Source of the DNA: Clostridia bacterium
GTDB taxonomy: Bacteria; Bacillota; Clostridia; Oscillospirales; CAG-272
DNA: 64,000 nucleotides
NCBI GenBank assembly: GCA_017472285.1
Contig: JAFUQQ010000030.1
Location: 54,730 to 118,729 of the forward strand
Direction: 5' to 3'
Shown here one piece after another: positions 45,062 through 54,288 of this stretch. Both the position numbers and the translations under genes were made by a program. Under the pieces are notes generated by a model that did no database searches, was not told the DNA's origin, and saw only the letters and a list, made by a program, of their open reading frames with translations. Numbering within the stretch: position 1 is the stretch's first letter; every line of letters begins with the position of its first letter.

Positions 45062-46309
45062 ATGGTCAATACCATTTTTATCGGTCAATATATACAGTTT
45101 CTGAGAAAGCAACAGCAGCTCTCTCAAAAAAATTTAGCGGAAAAACTTGGCGTATCTTTTCAGGCTGTTTCCAAATGGGAAACGGGCGAAAATCTTCCCG
45201 ATGCGAGCATCCTTCTCGATCTTGCAGATATTTTGGATACGACCACAGATAAAATACTGAGCGCAGGAAATCCGATCATCAAAAGAAGAAAAAGAATTTC
45301 TCTTTCCGATCTTAAAGAAGGATTTACCGCCCTTTCGGATATGAAACATTTCTTCGGCGAAAAATCCTTCCTTTATCAAGGAGCAATCAGCGGCATCAAT
45401 CATGCAATGAAAACAGATATAGAAGCGTATTTCAAAGATGCAAATAGCCAAGAAGCACTCCTAACGGATATATTGGTCGAATATCTGTTAGAAGGCTATA
45501 CGGTTGATATCAATGAAATCGATCGATGTTTTTCATCCAAAAAAGCAAGAGACAAAATCAGAAAATATTTATATGATACTTCTCTTTTTAAAGATAAGTC
45601 CACCAATTATAGAAAATTTCGGCCATCATTTCCAATATCCGCGATCAATCTTGTATTTTCTGTGAAAGAAACTCCTGTGATTGCCGATATCGGAAGCGGG
45701 ACAGGCAGAGTCTCCGCGCTTTGTATTGATCGCGCTGAAAAACTGTATGCTATCGAACCCAATGAAGAAATGCGAAAGACAGCGACCGAATCGCTCTCGA
45801 AATATAGCAATTATATTCCCATCGCCGCTTCAGCCGAACAAACCACTTTAGAAGAAAATAGTGTTGATATCATTGTAGTTTCCAGCGCATATCATTATTT
45901 TGATAATGAAGAAACGAAAAAAGAATTTAAACGTATCTTAAAGGAAAACGGTTATGTTTTTCTTTTCTGGGACATATACGAAGGAAATGTTTTTGATGAA
46001 GAAAAATTTTTAATCGATCAAAAATACCGAGAGAAGAAAAATAGAACACTTTCAGGTATTGCAAGAGAAACACGCGCTGAACATCTTTTCGGTAAAGGCA
46101 ATTTTAAAAAAGAAAGTTTTGAACAAATATTCTCTCAGAGCTTTGAAGAATTTTTCGGCGGTTGGTCATCTGCATCTTATATGCCAAATATCGAAAGCCC
46201 GGAATATGAAGCTTTTCAAAAAGATGCATTTTCCCTGTTTTCCCGTTTTGCTGAAAATAATCTGCTTAAAATGCGGGTACAGACTGTCTGTTTCTACGGA
46301 AAAATCTGA
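45062..46309 (+). CDS. XRE regulator fused to a SAM-dependent methyltransferase
   Basis: This 415-residue protein starts at ATG 45062 with CGGAGG upstream. Residues about 8-60 form an XRE helix-turn-helix (LRKQQQLSQKNLAEKLGVSFQAVSKWETGENLPDASILLDLADIL). A helical linker follows, and about residues 195-400 form a class I methyltransferase: VIADIGSGTGRVSALC (SAM loop), YAIEPNEEMRK, VDIIVVSSAYHYF and NGYVFLFWDIYEG. The late HTH-MT arrangement suggests a regulator that binds SAM or modifies a small molecule. I do not know a characterised protein with this architecture. Confidence 0.85.
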   Translation: MVNTIFIGQYIQFLRKQQQLSQKNLAEKLGVSFQAVSKWETGENLPDASILLDLADILDTTTDKILSAGNPIIKRRKRISLSDLKEGFTALSDMKHFFGEKSFLYQGAISGINHAMKTDIEAYFKDANSQEALLTDILVEYLLEGYTVDINEIDRCFSSKKARDKIRKYLYDTSLFKDKSTNYRKFRPSFPISAINLVFSVKETPVIADIGSGTGRVSALCIDRAEKLYAIEPNEEMRKTATESLSKYSNYIPIAASAEQTTLEENSVDIIVVSSAYHYFDNEETKKEFKRILKENGYVFLFWDIYEGNVFDEEKFLIDQKYREKKNRTLSGIARETRAEHLFGKGNFKKESFEQIFSQSFEEFFGGWSSASYMPNIESPEYEAFQKDAFSLFSRFAENNLLKMRVQTVCFYGKI

Positions 46310-46339
46310 CTGCTTTTTGTTTTGAAACGCCGATGTCGC

Positions 46340-46368
46340 TTGACAATCCAAAGCATTTGTGATATCAT
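46340..46368 (+). promoter_or_regulatory. Promoter of the ribokinase gene
   Basis: TTGACA (46340-46345), 17-bp spacer, TATCAT (46363-46368). Confidence 0.75.
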
Positions 46369-46417
46369 GACAATAATCAATTTTGAATATTTCTTTTTAT
46401 GAAAGGATAAAAAAATC

Positions 46418-47317
46418 ATGAAAAATATTCTCATTATCGGCAGTATCAATATTGACCTTGTTATCAATACGGATATCCTTCCCAAGCTCGGTGAAACCAT
46501 TCACGGAAAAAATTTCATGACAGCTTATGGCGGTAAAGGAGCAAATCAAGCGGTAGCAGTTGCAAAGCTTTACGGCAAAGCGGATATGATCGGCGCGGTC
46601 GGCAACGATGAATTCGGTAAGCTCCTGAAAGGTAATCTGGAAGCAAACAATGTCAGAACCGAAGGCGTTAAGATTTCCGAAACCAATTCCGGTGTTGCTG
46701 TTATCACCGTATGCGGTGGCGACAATCATATCATCCTGGACGGCGGCGCAAACGATACCGTTTCTCCCGCATGGATCGATGCCAATACCGACTTGATTAA
46801 GAATGCAGATATCGTTATCTTCCAGCTTGAAATTCCGATGGATACCATTATCTATGCGGCAAAAAAAGCAAAAGAATACGGTTGTAAAGTCCTTCTTAAC
46901 CCCGCGCCTGCCGCAAAATTGCCTGAAGAACTTCTTTCTTATACGGATATCATCATCCCCAACGAACATGAAGCTGCTATCATTACGGGATATGAAAATG
47001 AAGAAGATGCGCTGAAAGCATTGTACGATAACGGCAATCGCAATATCATCATCACGCTCGGTAGCAAAGGCTGTCTTTATAATGACGGCACCGAGTTGAA
47101 AACACAAAAAGCATTCAACGTCAAAGCTGTTGACTCCACAGCCGCAGGCGATAGCTTTATCGGCGGTTATTGTTCCGCGCTTTGCGAAGGCAAATCTATG
47201 GATGAAGCGATTCTTTTTGCGACGGCAGTTTCTGCGATCACGGTCAGCCGCGCAGGTGCAAGCGTTTCTATTCCTACAAGAGATGAAGTGGAGGAATTTC
47301 TTAAAAATCATCAATAA
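46418..47317 (+). CDS. rbsK: Ribokinase
   Basis: This 299-residue PfkB-family kinase has GSINIDLVINTD, the first signature YGGKGANQAVAVAKL, VLLNPAPAAKLPEE, NEHEAAIITG, TLGSKGCLYNDG and the second signature VDSTAAGDSFIGGYCSAL with the catalytic Asp. It phosphorylates D-ribose at O5, or a related sugar. No rbs transporter is adjacent, so the sugar may come from nucleosides freed by the nearby 5'-nucleotidase. Confidence 0.9.
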   Translation: MKNILIIGSINIDLVINTDILPKLGETIHGKNFMTAYGGKGANQAVAVAKLYGKADMIGAVGNDEFGKLLKGNLEANNVRTEGVKISETNSGVAVITVCGGDNHIILDGGANDTVSPAWIDANTDLIKNADIVIFQLEIPMDTIIYAAKKAKEYGCKVLLNPAPAAKLPEELLSYTDIIIPNEHEAAIITGYENEEDALKALYDNGNRNIIITLGSKGCLYNDGTELKTQKAFNVKAVDSTAAGDSFIGGYCSALCEGKSMDEAILFATAVSAITVSRAGASVSIPTRDEVEEFLKNHQ

Positions 47318-47333
47318 TGGAAAATAACAGAAA

Positions 47334-47367
47334 AACGATCGATTTTTTTAAATCCGATCGTTTTTTT
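47334..47367 (+). terminator. Terminator after ribokinase
   Basis: AACGATCG pairs with CGATCGT(T) around an AT-rich loop, followed by seven T. Confidence 0.75.
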
Positions 47368-47368
47368 G

Positions 47369-47397
47369 TTGAAAAAAGAAAAATATTATGTTACAAT
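47369..47397 (+). promoter_or_regulatory. Promoter of the TIR-LRR gene
   Basis: TTGAAA (47369-47374), 17-bp spacer, TACAAT (47392-47397); the -35 overlaps the end of the preceding T-run. Confidence 0.65.
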
Positions 47398-47432
47398 ATT
47401 TTTAAATAATGTCGTTCGGGGGTGTTTTCTTA

Positions 47433-49847
47433 ATGAATATTGATGAAATATTTTGTCCGTATTGCGGCAACAGAGTTTACGTTGATTTTATCATCCAAAA
47501 AGATATCCGCATTTGTACGCATTGCGGCGCGGCACATTATATTGCCAATCGTCTTTCTGAACATCAGAACCTTGAAAAAAATCGGCTTCAGAATGCGTAT
47601 GATGAAATCAAACAGTATAATTTTGGCAATGCAAGAAGTATGTTCCTTTCCCTGATACAAAATAAAGCATACACATCTATGTCAATCGCTGCAAAATGGG
47701 GCTATCTTTTAGCCAAATACGGTATCATATACATTACCAATTATTTTAAAACCGATGAAAAGACAGGAGAATACCCTATCGAGCCGATTTATTGCTTTCC
47801 CGAATATTCTTATCACAGAATATTTACGGAAGAAGATGAATATCGGGATATCCTTGATTCCTTGCCGCCCGACTCTAAAGAAAGACAACTGTATGTCCGA
47901 TTGGCAGAAAATATTCAAAACACTATCGATCGGTTCAAAAAAAGCATTTCCGATATCGAAAACGATATTTTTATTTGTGTCAAAATTAATCAGATGACAC
48001 GAAAAACACCCGGCAATCAAGCGGAAACCTCAGATTTCAAAAAAGCAAAGGCACTTTACAGATATCTAACGGAACAATGTCATAAAAAAGTCTTTCTGAA
48101 TACTTTTCCCCGTGAAACTACAAATGGAACGGAAATGACTGTTTTCCCAAATCTTTTGCAAAGCAAAAAAATGTTGCTGATCAGCAGTAAGGAAGAATAT
48201 CTGAGCGAGGTGGCGTGGATCAAAAACGATTGGATGCGTTGGCTTTATCTCGATGATAACCATATGCGAAAAAACAATCTGCTGATTTATATTCCAGGTG
48301 AACATGAAAATCCGAAAGCGGAATGTCCGCATGAATTACAAAGCTGTTCGATCTATACGGATGCAACGTACGGGCAATTGGTCCATGATCTTTGTCACGG
48401 AACATCGGATGAAACCGCAATACAGAAAATGGGTTCTGCCCGTTCTTTACAATTTCAGTATTCTCTCCCATATGGAATCAAAACGGTCAGCAGGAGATTC
48501 TTTGAGAAAGATCAATCCCTTGATGAACTCGTTGAATTGACTTTGCCAAACAGTGTAACCAAAATCGAAGCCGATACGTTCCACGATTGTACCAATCTTG
48601 AAAAACTTTGTTTTGGCGATCACGTCAAAGAAATCGGCAACCATGCTTTTCTGCATTGTCCGAAACTGAAGATCATTTTTGACGGAACAAGAAAAGCCTG
48701 GGAAAATTTGTATCAGGCTGAACAGGGACATTACCGCGAGATCGAATTTCTCAAAAAAGACGGTTGGATCTATTACGAAAATCAGCAAAAATCACCGATT
48801 CCCTATGAAGTAACGGGAATCGCCGATCATGCTTATGACACAATGATAAATCCTGTCCGTATCACCAAAGTCGAATTTCATGACCGCATCAAAACGATCG
48901 GCGAATATGCGTTTGCCGGATGCGAAGACTTGGAAGAAATCATCCTTCCGCAAGGCGTAGTGAAAATTGGACGCAATGCATTTTTCGGTTGTAAAAATCT
49001 GAAAAGAATCTCCTTGCCCGATACCCTGACTTCAATCGATTCACAAGCGTTTGCCCGCTGTGAAAGATTGATATCCATCACCCTTCCCGATTCTGTGACC
49101 AATATTGGAACGATGGCATTTTCAGAATGCAGAAATCTCATTAACGTCCGTCTTCCAAAGGGAATCAAATCTGTCGCACCGGCACTGTTTCGTAAATGCT
49201 CAATGCTTGCGACCCTTTATTTACCCGATTCCGTAACATCGATCGGCGAATTTGCTTTTTATGAATGTTCGTCTTTGAGCAACTTTACGTTACCGAAAAA
49301 TATCAGCGTAATTGCCCGCAATACCTTTGGCGGTTGCGTTTCTCTCAATTTTCTGCAGATTCCCGAAGGTGTCTCAAAAATTGAAGAATTTGCTTTTTCT
49401 CATTGGCATCTGCCGCAACATCCGCAAACAGCCGAATATGCGGAAATGGTAACGGAAAAATCCATCATCATTCCTTCGAGCGTGCAAACGATCGAACCGA
49501 ATGCTTTCTTTGATTCCGATGACCTTTTCCTCCAATATAATGGTACGCAGGAACAATGGGATACATTGGGTTATTACCATGCAAATGTTTATTGCATGAA
49601 ACGACAGACAGATATCTCTCCTGAAAAAGAAAAAAATACTACCAAAAAGAAATCTTCGTCCGTTTCCGGAGCGGCTGTCGCCATCCTGATCCTTTTGGTA
49701 ATATTGGCGATCAGCGCACTCTGCGTATTCCTCTTATCCGGACCTTTTTCGTTCGAGGGGATCATATTTTTTAACGACGCACAGACTGTAACCGAATTGA
49801 ACTTATCAATACAAAAAAGCGGGCAATGCCCGCTTTTTATATTATAG
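47433..49847 (+). CDS. Zinc-ribbon/TIR-like/leucine-rich-repeat membrane protein
   Basis: This 804-residue protein starts at ATG 47433 with CGGGGGTG upstream. Domains in order: zinc ribbon (Cys 8, 11, 28, 31), helical region to about 175, TIR-like domain about 176-320, BspA-type LRR_5 repeats about 370-710, and a lysine-rich linker with one membrane segment near 745-768. TIR features are NDIFICVK, KKVFLNTFPRETTNGTE and KKMLLISSKEEYLSEVAWIKNDWMRWL. Glu 228 aligns with the NADase glutamate of related clostridial zinc-ribbon-TIR proteins. The repeats read LPDSVTNIGTMAFSECRNL and similar. There is no signal peptide, so zinc ribbon, TIR and LRRs should be cytoplasmic. The last ten or so residues are encoded by repeat copy B. 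Confidence 0.8.
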   Translation: MNIDEIFCPYCGNRVYVDFIIQKDIRICTHCGAAHYIANRLSEHQNLEKNRLQNAYDEIKQYNFGNARSMFLSLIQNKAYTSMSIAAKWGYLLAKYGIIYITNYFKTDEKTGEYPIEPIYCFPEYSYHRIFTEEDEYRDILDSLPPDSKERQLYVRLAENIQNTIDRFKKSISDIENDIFICVKINQMTRKTPGNQAETSDFKKAKALYRYLTEQCHKKVFLNTFPRETTNGTEMTVFPNLLQSKKMLLISSKEEYLSEVAWIKNDWMRWLYLDDNHMRKNNLLIYIPGEHENPKAECPHELQSCSIYTDATYGQLVHDLCHGTSDETAIQKMGSARSLQFQYSLPYGIKTVSRRFFEKDQSLDELVELTLPNSVTKIEADTFHDCTNLEKLCFGDHVKEIGNHAFLHCPKLKIIFDGTRKAWENLYQAEQGHYREIEFLKKDGWIYYENQQKSPIPYEVTGIADHAYDTMINPVRITKVEFHDRIKTIGEYAFAGCEDLEEIILPQGVVKIGRNAFFGCKNLKRISLPDTLTSIDSQAFARCERLISITLPDSVTNIGTMAFSECRNLINVRLPKGIKSVAPALFRKCSMLATLYLPDSVTSIGEFAFYECSSLSNFTLPKNISVIARNTFGGCVSLNFLQIPEGVSKIEEFAFSHWHLPQHPQTAEYAEMVTEKSIIIPSSVQTIEPNAFFDSDDLFLQYNGTQEQWDTLGYYHANVYCMKRQTDISPEKEKNTTKKKSSSVSGAAVAILILLVILAISALCVFLLSGPFSFEGIIFFNDAQTVTELNLSIQKSGQCPLFIL

Positions 49848-49874
49848 GAAATTGCGGGGAATCGACCTCACCGC
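49813..49874 (+). repeat. Dispersed repeat, partial copy B
   Basis: A terminator-like hairpin GCGGGC-GCCCGC with T-run (49819-49838) is followed by AGGAAATTGCGGGGAATCGACCTC and CCGC, nearly identical to bases 14-41 of copy A. The order (unit end, then unit start) suggests a head-to-tail junction of two units. The 3' end of the TIR-LRR gene reads into it. Confidence 0.65.
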
Positions 49875-49876
49875 TT

Positions 49877-51008
49877 TTAATACTGATTATCATTCATAAG
49901 TTCACCCAAAGTCATTTCTCCCCAACCGTAATCCGTCAAATAACTGCCTTTGAAAAGTCCCGCATATTCTTCTTTGCCTGAAAGATAATCGTAAAGATCG
50001 CAAGATATTTTCTCGGGAATAATGCGCCGTTTGCCGTCAACGGATTCCATAATATGCGCAATTCCGTATTCTTCAAGCGTATTTTTCAGACGCAATGCTT
50101 CTTTGCGGTATCTCGCCAACGTCACCGTATTGGCAGGTTCATCTTCCCAAAGATATCCGATCGCCTGTTCGCTTGTGACATAACCGCCTCGACGATCCAC
50201 GAGCAAAGCGAGCAATTCTTTGGCTTTTTTGTTACGAAATGCGATAGGTTTATCATCAATAAATACGTCAAAATATCCAAACGTACGGATATATATTTTA
50301 TGTTGTTCTCCTGTCGGATCATCCTGTTTTTTCTCACTGTCCATCTTATAGAGCATAACGTAACGCGGAGAATCGCCGTCAGCGTGTTTTTGCGAACAGA
50401 TTGCCTTGATTCGCTGTTCGGTATCGCTTCCGATATCATAATAAGTAAATTCCGCTTCGCCATTTTGCAGCAACGCAGAAAATTTCTCATAATCAACGGC
50501 GCTTTTGGAAACAAATTCCTTGATGGACGTGCTTTTTTTCATGAGATGCAGCCATTCGTCTTTGCTGAAACCGAAAAATTCACATACGTTATCACTGGCA
50601 TACAAAGGCGTTACCGAATCCTTGGTAACTTCAAATGCCGCGACCCCGTCATAATATCGCATCATCATTTCCTGCATATTCTCATTTCTGTTTTTCAGTG
50701 AAAGATTTTCTGTGCGCAGGATATCCGCCTCCCCGCCGTCCGTTTCCTTTCGGGAACGCAAAATCTGATTGTTTCTTTTCTGCAAGATTTGCTAAATAAC
50801 GGTCATATATTGTTCTGTCAGCGGGATGTATCAAAGAAATATACGGGATAGCGCAAGCACCGATAAGTTCCTCTTTCGTATATCCTGTCATTTCACAAAA
50901 ATTCCGACTGATAAATGTCGGTATTGCCGATGGCTCAAATCGATATTGACGGAAACCGCTGATACAAGTATCAAAGATTTCCTCGATGTGTTCTGATTGA
51001 AAGTTCAT
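49877..51008 (-). pseudogene. PAS-SARP-type transcriptional regulator, frameshifted
   Basis: Two overlapping frames encode what looks like one regulator. The first (51008-50682) starts MNFQSEHIEEIFDTCISGF and holds the first half of a PAS domain (FCEMTGYTKEELIG). It loses the family pattern after KKQSDF. The second (to 49877) continues with RKETDGGEADILRTENLSLKNRNENMQ, a second PAS-like part (FEVTKDSVTPLYASDNVCEFFGFSKDEW) and a SARP/OmpR-type winged helix (IYIRTFGYFDVFIDDKPIAFRNKKAKELLALLVDRRGGYVTSEQAIGYLWED). The second frame lacks a good start. A frameshift near 50760 therefore splits the gene, unless it is a sequence error. It lies at the end of the fatty-acid operon. Confidence 0.7.
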
Positions 51009-51089
51009 GGTATCTCCTCTGCATTCTTTTTAACTCTCAATGGCAATTCATAGATGACCGATATATTTTATCACAAATTTCGTTTTTCG

Positions 51090-52724
51090 TCAATCCCCGC
51101 GCAGTTCACTTTTCCTGATCTTTCCACTGATGGTCTTAGGCATTTCATTTACAAATTCAATGGTGCGTATCCATTTATATTCCGCCAACTTATGATTGCA
51201 GAAATCCTTGATCTCTTTTTCAAGTTCTTTCGTCGGTTCATATCCGTCGCCGAGGAGGATCACCGCCTTGATTGCTTGCCCGCGTAGCACATCGGGGATT
51301 CCAATCACAGAACATTCCGTCACTGCAGGATGCTCCGTCAGTACGTTTTCGATCTCATAAGGACCGACACGGAAGCCACCAGTTTTGATGATATCATCAA
51401 AACGCCCATGAAACCAATAAAGACCGTTTTCATCCTGCCATGCAGCATCGCCTGTATGATAAACACCACCGCGCCATACGTATGCATATTGCTTTTCATT
51501 ATCAAGATAACCGCAGAAAACACCGATTTGCTTTTTGTTTTCGGGTGGCACGATGACTACTTCACCGATCTCACCCTGATGTACAGGAGTGCCGTTTTTG
51601 TCCAATAATTCGATATGATACATCGGAGATATCATTCCCATAGAACCTTCCTTTGGGGTATGACCTTTCAGATTGCCCATCAGCAGCGTCGTTTCCGTCT
51701 GCCCATAACCTTCGCAAAGCGGGATACCCGTGCGTTCCGTAAAGCATTTGAAAACTTCCGTCGCCAATTTTTCGCCCGCCGTAGAAGCATGGCGGAGATT
51801 TGGCATATCGGGAATTCCTTTGCGGACGAGATAACGATAAACGGTCGGCGGCGCACAAAAAGATGTGACACCGTAACGGTTGATGATATTCGTCAGTTGC
51901 TTCGGGTCGAAATTATCAAAATCATAGACCATGACCGCACTTCCGACGAGCCATTGACCGTAAAGTTTGCCCCACGATGCCTTTGCCCAACCCGTTTCGG
52001 CAACCGTGAAATGTAGTCCGTCTTCTTCCGCTTGTTGCCAATATTTTGCCGTAATGATATGAGCGAGCGGATAGGTGAAATCATGAATGACCCCCTTAGG
52101 ATTTCCAGTCGTACCCGAAGTAAAATACATAAGCATCGGATCGGAAGCGAGCGTCGGCACGCGCACAAAGGAATCCTCTGCTGTTTTCATCGCCGCCGTC
52201 AAATTGACAAAATCATCGATATCGTCCGATTGTACGCAAAAGAGCGAAGGCGAACAATCCACATGCTTCACCGCTTCCCTGATGGTTTCGGGGACATCAT
52301 TCTGTGGCGTGCATATGATCGCATCGGGATGCGAAGCGGTCAGGCGGTATTCCAAATCCTTTGCCGTCAGCATATGCGTTGCGGGTATCATCAGAGCGCC
52401 GAGCTTATGGAGTGCTACCGCCGTAAACCAATATTCATAATGCCGTTTCAGAATGACAAGCACGCGGCTTCCTCTGCGAATCCCTGCGCGTTTCAGCACG
52501 TTAGCAATACGGTTACTGTATTTCCGTATATCGCCAAAAGTAAAAATATGTTCTTCATTTTCGGTATTACACCAGACGAGTGCTTTTTTATCGGGGGTCT
52601 GCTCTGCGATCGCGTCTGCAACGTCATAACCGAAATTGAAATCATAGGGATATTCAAATTCAAATTTTATCAGATTACCGTGTTCATCAAACGTTTCACG
52701 GCAATATTTTTCATATATGCTCAT
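51090..52724 (-). CDS. AMP-forming acyl-CoA synthetase (medium-chain type)
   Basis: The protein is about 544 residues from ATG 52724 (MSIYEKYCRETFDEHGNLIKF), 17 bases after accA with GAGG upstream; the open frame extends further but into accA. Adenylation motifs are YFTSGTTGNPKGVIHDF, CEGYGQTET, YHTGDAAWQDENGLYWFHGRFDDIIKTGGFRV and KTISGKIRKSELR (catalytic Lys). It activates a carboxylate, probably acetate or a short/medium-chain fatty acid, to its CoA ester. The ORF is intact, unlike most of its neighbours, so it may let the cell use exogenous acids. Confidence 0.88.
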   Translation of the reverse strand: MSIYEKYCRETFDEHGNLIKFEFEYPYDFNFGYDVADAIAEQTPDKKALVWCNTENEEHIFTFGDIRKYSNRIANVLKRAGIRRGSRVLVILKRHYEYWFTAVALHKLGALMIPATHMLTAKDLEYRLTASHPDAIICTPQNDVPETIREAVKHVDCSPSLFCVQSDDIDDFVNLTAAMKTAEDSFVRVPTLASDPMLMYFTSGTTGNPKGVIHDFTYPLAHIITAKYWQQAEEDGLHFTVAETGWAKASWGKLYGQWLVGSAVMVYDFDNFDPKQLTNIINRYGVTSFCAPPTVYRYLVRKGIPDMPNLRHASTAGEKLATEVFKCFTERTGIPLCEGYGQTETTLLMGNLKGHTPKEGSMGMISPMYHIELLDKNGTPVHQGEIGEVVIVPPENKKQIGVFCGYLDNEKQYAYVWRGGVYHTGDAAWQDENGLYWFHGRFDDIIKTGGFRVGPYEIENVLTEHPAVTECSVIGIPDVLRGQAIKAVILLGDGYEPTKELEKEIKDFCNHKLAEYKWIRTIEFVNEMPKTISGKIRKSELRGD

Positions 52725-52740
52725 CCTATTTTCCTCTGCA

Positions 52741-53526
52741 TCAACTGTTTGTGCCAATCGTTCCGATTCTGCGGAAGCGCCGATATCTTGCTTCGATAAG
52801 ATCGGGAGTATGTGAAAGTTCTGCGATCTCATCCGTAAAAAGTGTACGAATCCGATCGTAATATACCTTCTCACCGATATCGTCTTCCGGTAAGATACGT
52901 TCAATGACACCAAGCTTTTCAGCATCCTCCACCGTCAGCTTCAAACTTTCTGCCGCAACGTCTGCCTGTGCGGCATCTTTCCAAAGAATACTCGCACACC
53001 CTTCGGGTGAGATCACCGAATAGACCGCATTCTGAAGCATCCATACGCGGTCGGCAACGGCAAGAGCAAGCGCGCCGCCGCTTCCGCCTTCGCCAATCAG
53101 AACGGAGATCACAGGAACGCCGAGCGTACTCATTTCCATCAGATTTTCGGCGATCGCCTGTCCTTGACCGCGTTCTTCCGCACCGATTCCACAATATGCG
53201 CCTGAAGTATCCACGAAACAAACGATCGGTCTTCCGAATTTTTCCGCTTGTTTCATCAAGCGGAGTGCCTTGCGGTAACCTTCGGGATGCGGTGCGCCGA
53301 AATTACGTTCCATACGTTCCGCCGCGCTGTGACCTTTTTCAATGGCGATCACGGTGATGGGAGTGTCGTTCAAATAAGCGATTCCGCCGATGATCGCTTT
53401 GTCGTCTGCATACTTTCGATCTCCGTGCAATTCAAGGAAGCCGCTGAATATATTTCTGATATAATCCTGTCCCGTAGGACGTTTATTGTCGCGGGCAAGT
53501 TTTACCCGTTCATAAGGAGTTCCCAT
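52741..53526 (-). CDS. accA: Acetyl-CoA carboxylase carboxyltransferase subunit alpha
   Basis: This 261-residue protein is a shortened AccA lacking the N-terminal coiled part of the Escherichia coli protein. Core motifs are ELHGDRKYADDKAIIGGIAYL, GAPHPEGYRKALRLMKQAEKFGRPIVCFVDTSGAYCGIGAEERGQG and IGEGGSGGALALAVAD. The usual TPGAYPG reads TSGAYCG. With AccD it transfers carboxyl from biotin to acetyl-CoA. The frame is intact, but its partner AccD is damaged. Confidence 0.85.
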   Translation of the reverse strand: MGTPYERVKLARDNKRPTGQDYIRNIFSGFLELHGDRKYADDKAIIGGIAYLNDTPITVIAIEKGHSAAERMERNFGAPHPEGYRKALRLMKQAEKFGRPIVCFVDTSGAYCGIGAEERGQGQAIAENLMEMSTLGVPVISVLIGEGGSGGALALAVADRVWMLQNAVYSVISPEGCASILWKDAAQADVAAESLKLTVEDAEKLGVIERILPEDDIGEKVYYDRIRTLFTDEIAELSHTPDLIEARYRRFRRIGTIGTNS

Positions 53527-53530
53527 CCGT

Positions 53531-54284
53531 TTATCCTCCGTGATGCATTTTTATCAGCTCCGCAAGGAGCATTTTCTGATCTTTCCGCGGCACGATCGCA
53601 TCAATAAAACCGTGCGCAAGCATAAATTCCGAGGATTGAAATTCTTTGGGCAGACTTTGCTTGGTGGTCTGCTCAATGACACGCTTTCCCGCAAAGCCAA
53701 CCGTTGCGCCCGGTTCCGCAAGAATGATATCCGCTTCCATGGCAAAGCTTGCCGTCACACCGCCTGTTGTGGGATCAGTCAGAACGGCAACGTAAAGCAG
53801 TCCCGCATCGCTATGTCTTTTGACAGCCGCGCTCGTCTTCGCCATCTGCATGAGTGACAAAAGTCCTTCCTGCATACGCGCGCCACCCAAAACCGTAAAA
53901 CCAATGACAGCCAACCGGTGTTCTGTCGCATATTCAAACAAAGAAGCGATCTTTTCTCCGACAGCACTTCCCATGCTCCCCATCATAAAAGATGCTTCCA
54001 TTGCAAAGATACAACAATCCTCTCCGCAGATCGTAGCAATCCCGCAAAGCACGGCTTCTTTTTCTCCGCTCGCGGTCCGAGAAGCTTCCAGCTTATCCCG
54101 ATATCCGTGAAAATGCAATGGATCTACTGAGCAAATATCAGAAAAAAGCTCGCAAAAGCTGTTTTTATCCGTCATCATATGGATGCGGTAACGCGCTTTC
54201 ATGCGGAAATGATAACCACAAGGACAAACGAGCTGATTTGCCCGTAAGATTGTTTTTCGGTTTCAAAAAATTCAGCAATGCCAC
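53531..54284 (-). pseudogene. accD: Acetyl-CoA carboxylase carboxyltransferase subunit beta, frameshifted and lacking the first zinc pair
   Basis: Translation from GTG 54284 (AGGTGA upstream) gives MALLNFLKPKNNLTGK and then leaves the AccD frame. The frame with CPCGYHFRMKARYRI and the crotonase-type core (MMGSMGSAVGEKI, LGGARMQEG, DPTTGGVTASFA, GFAGKRVIEQT) runs from about 54225 to 53531. One extra A in GGCAAATCAG (near 54240) would account for the shift. The remaining zinc motif is CPCG, one residue short of CPxCG, and the first CxxC is missing. An ATG at 54202 could give a truncated protein without zinc finger. Confidence 0.75.
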
Positions 54285-54288
54285 GTTT

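Noticed and set aside
52725..52925. N-terminal extension of the acyl-CoA synthetase to 611 residues
   Set aside because: The extension overlaps accA on the same strand and has no family similarity; ATG 52724 with a ribosome-binding site fits the family start.
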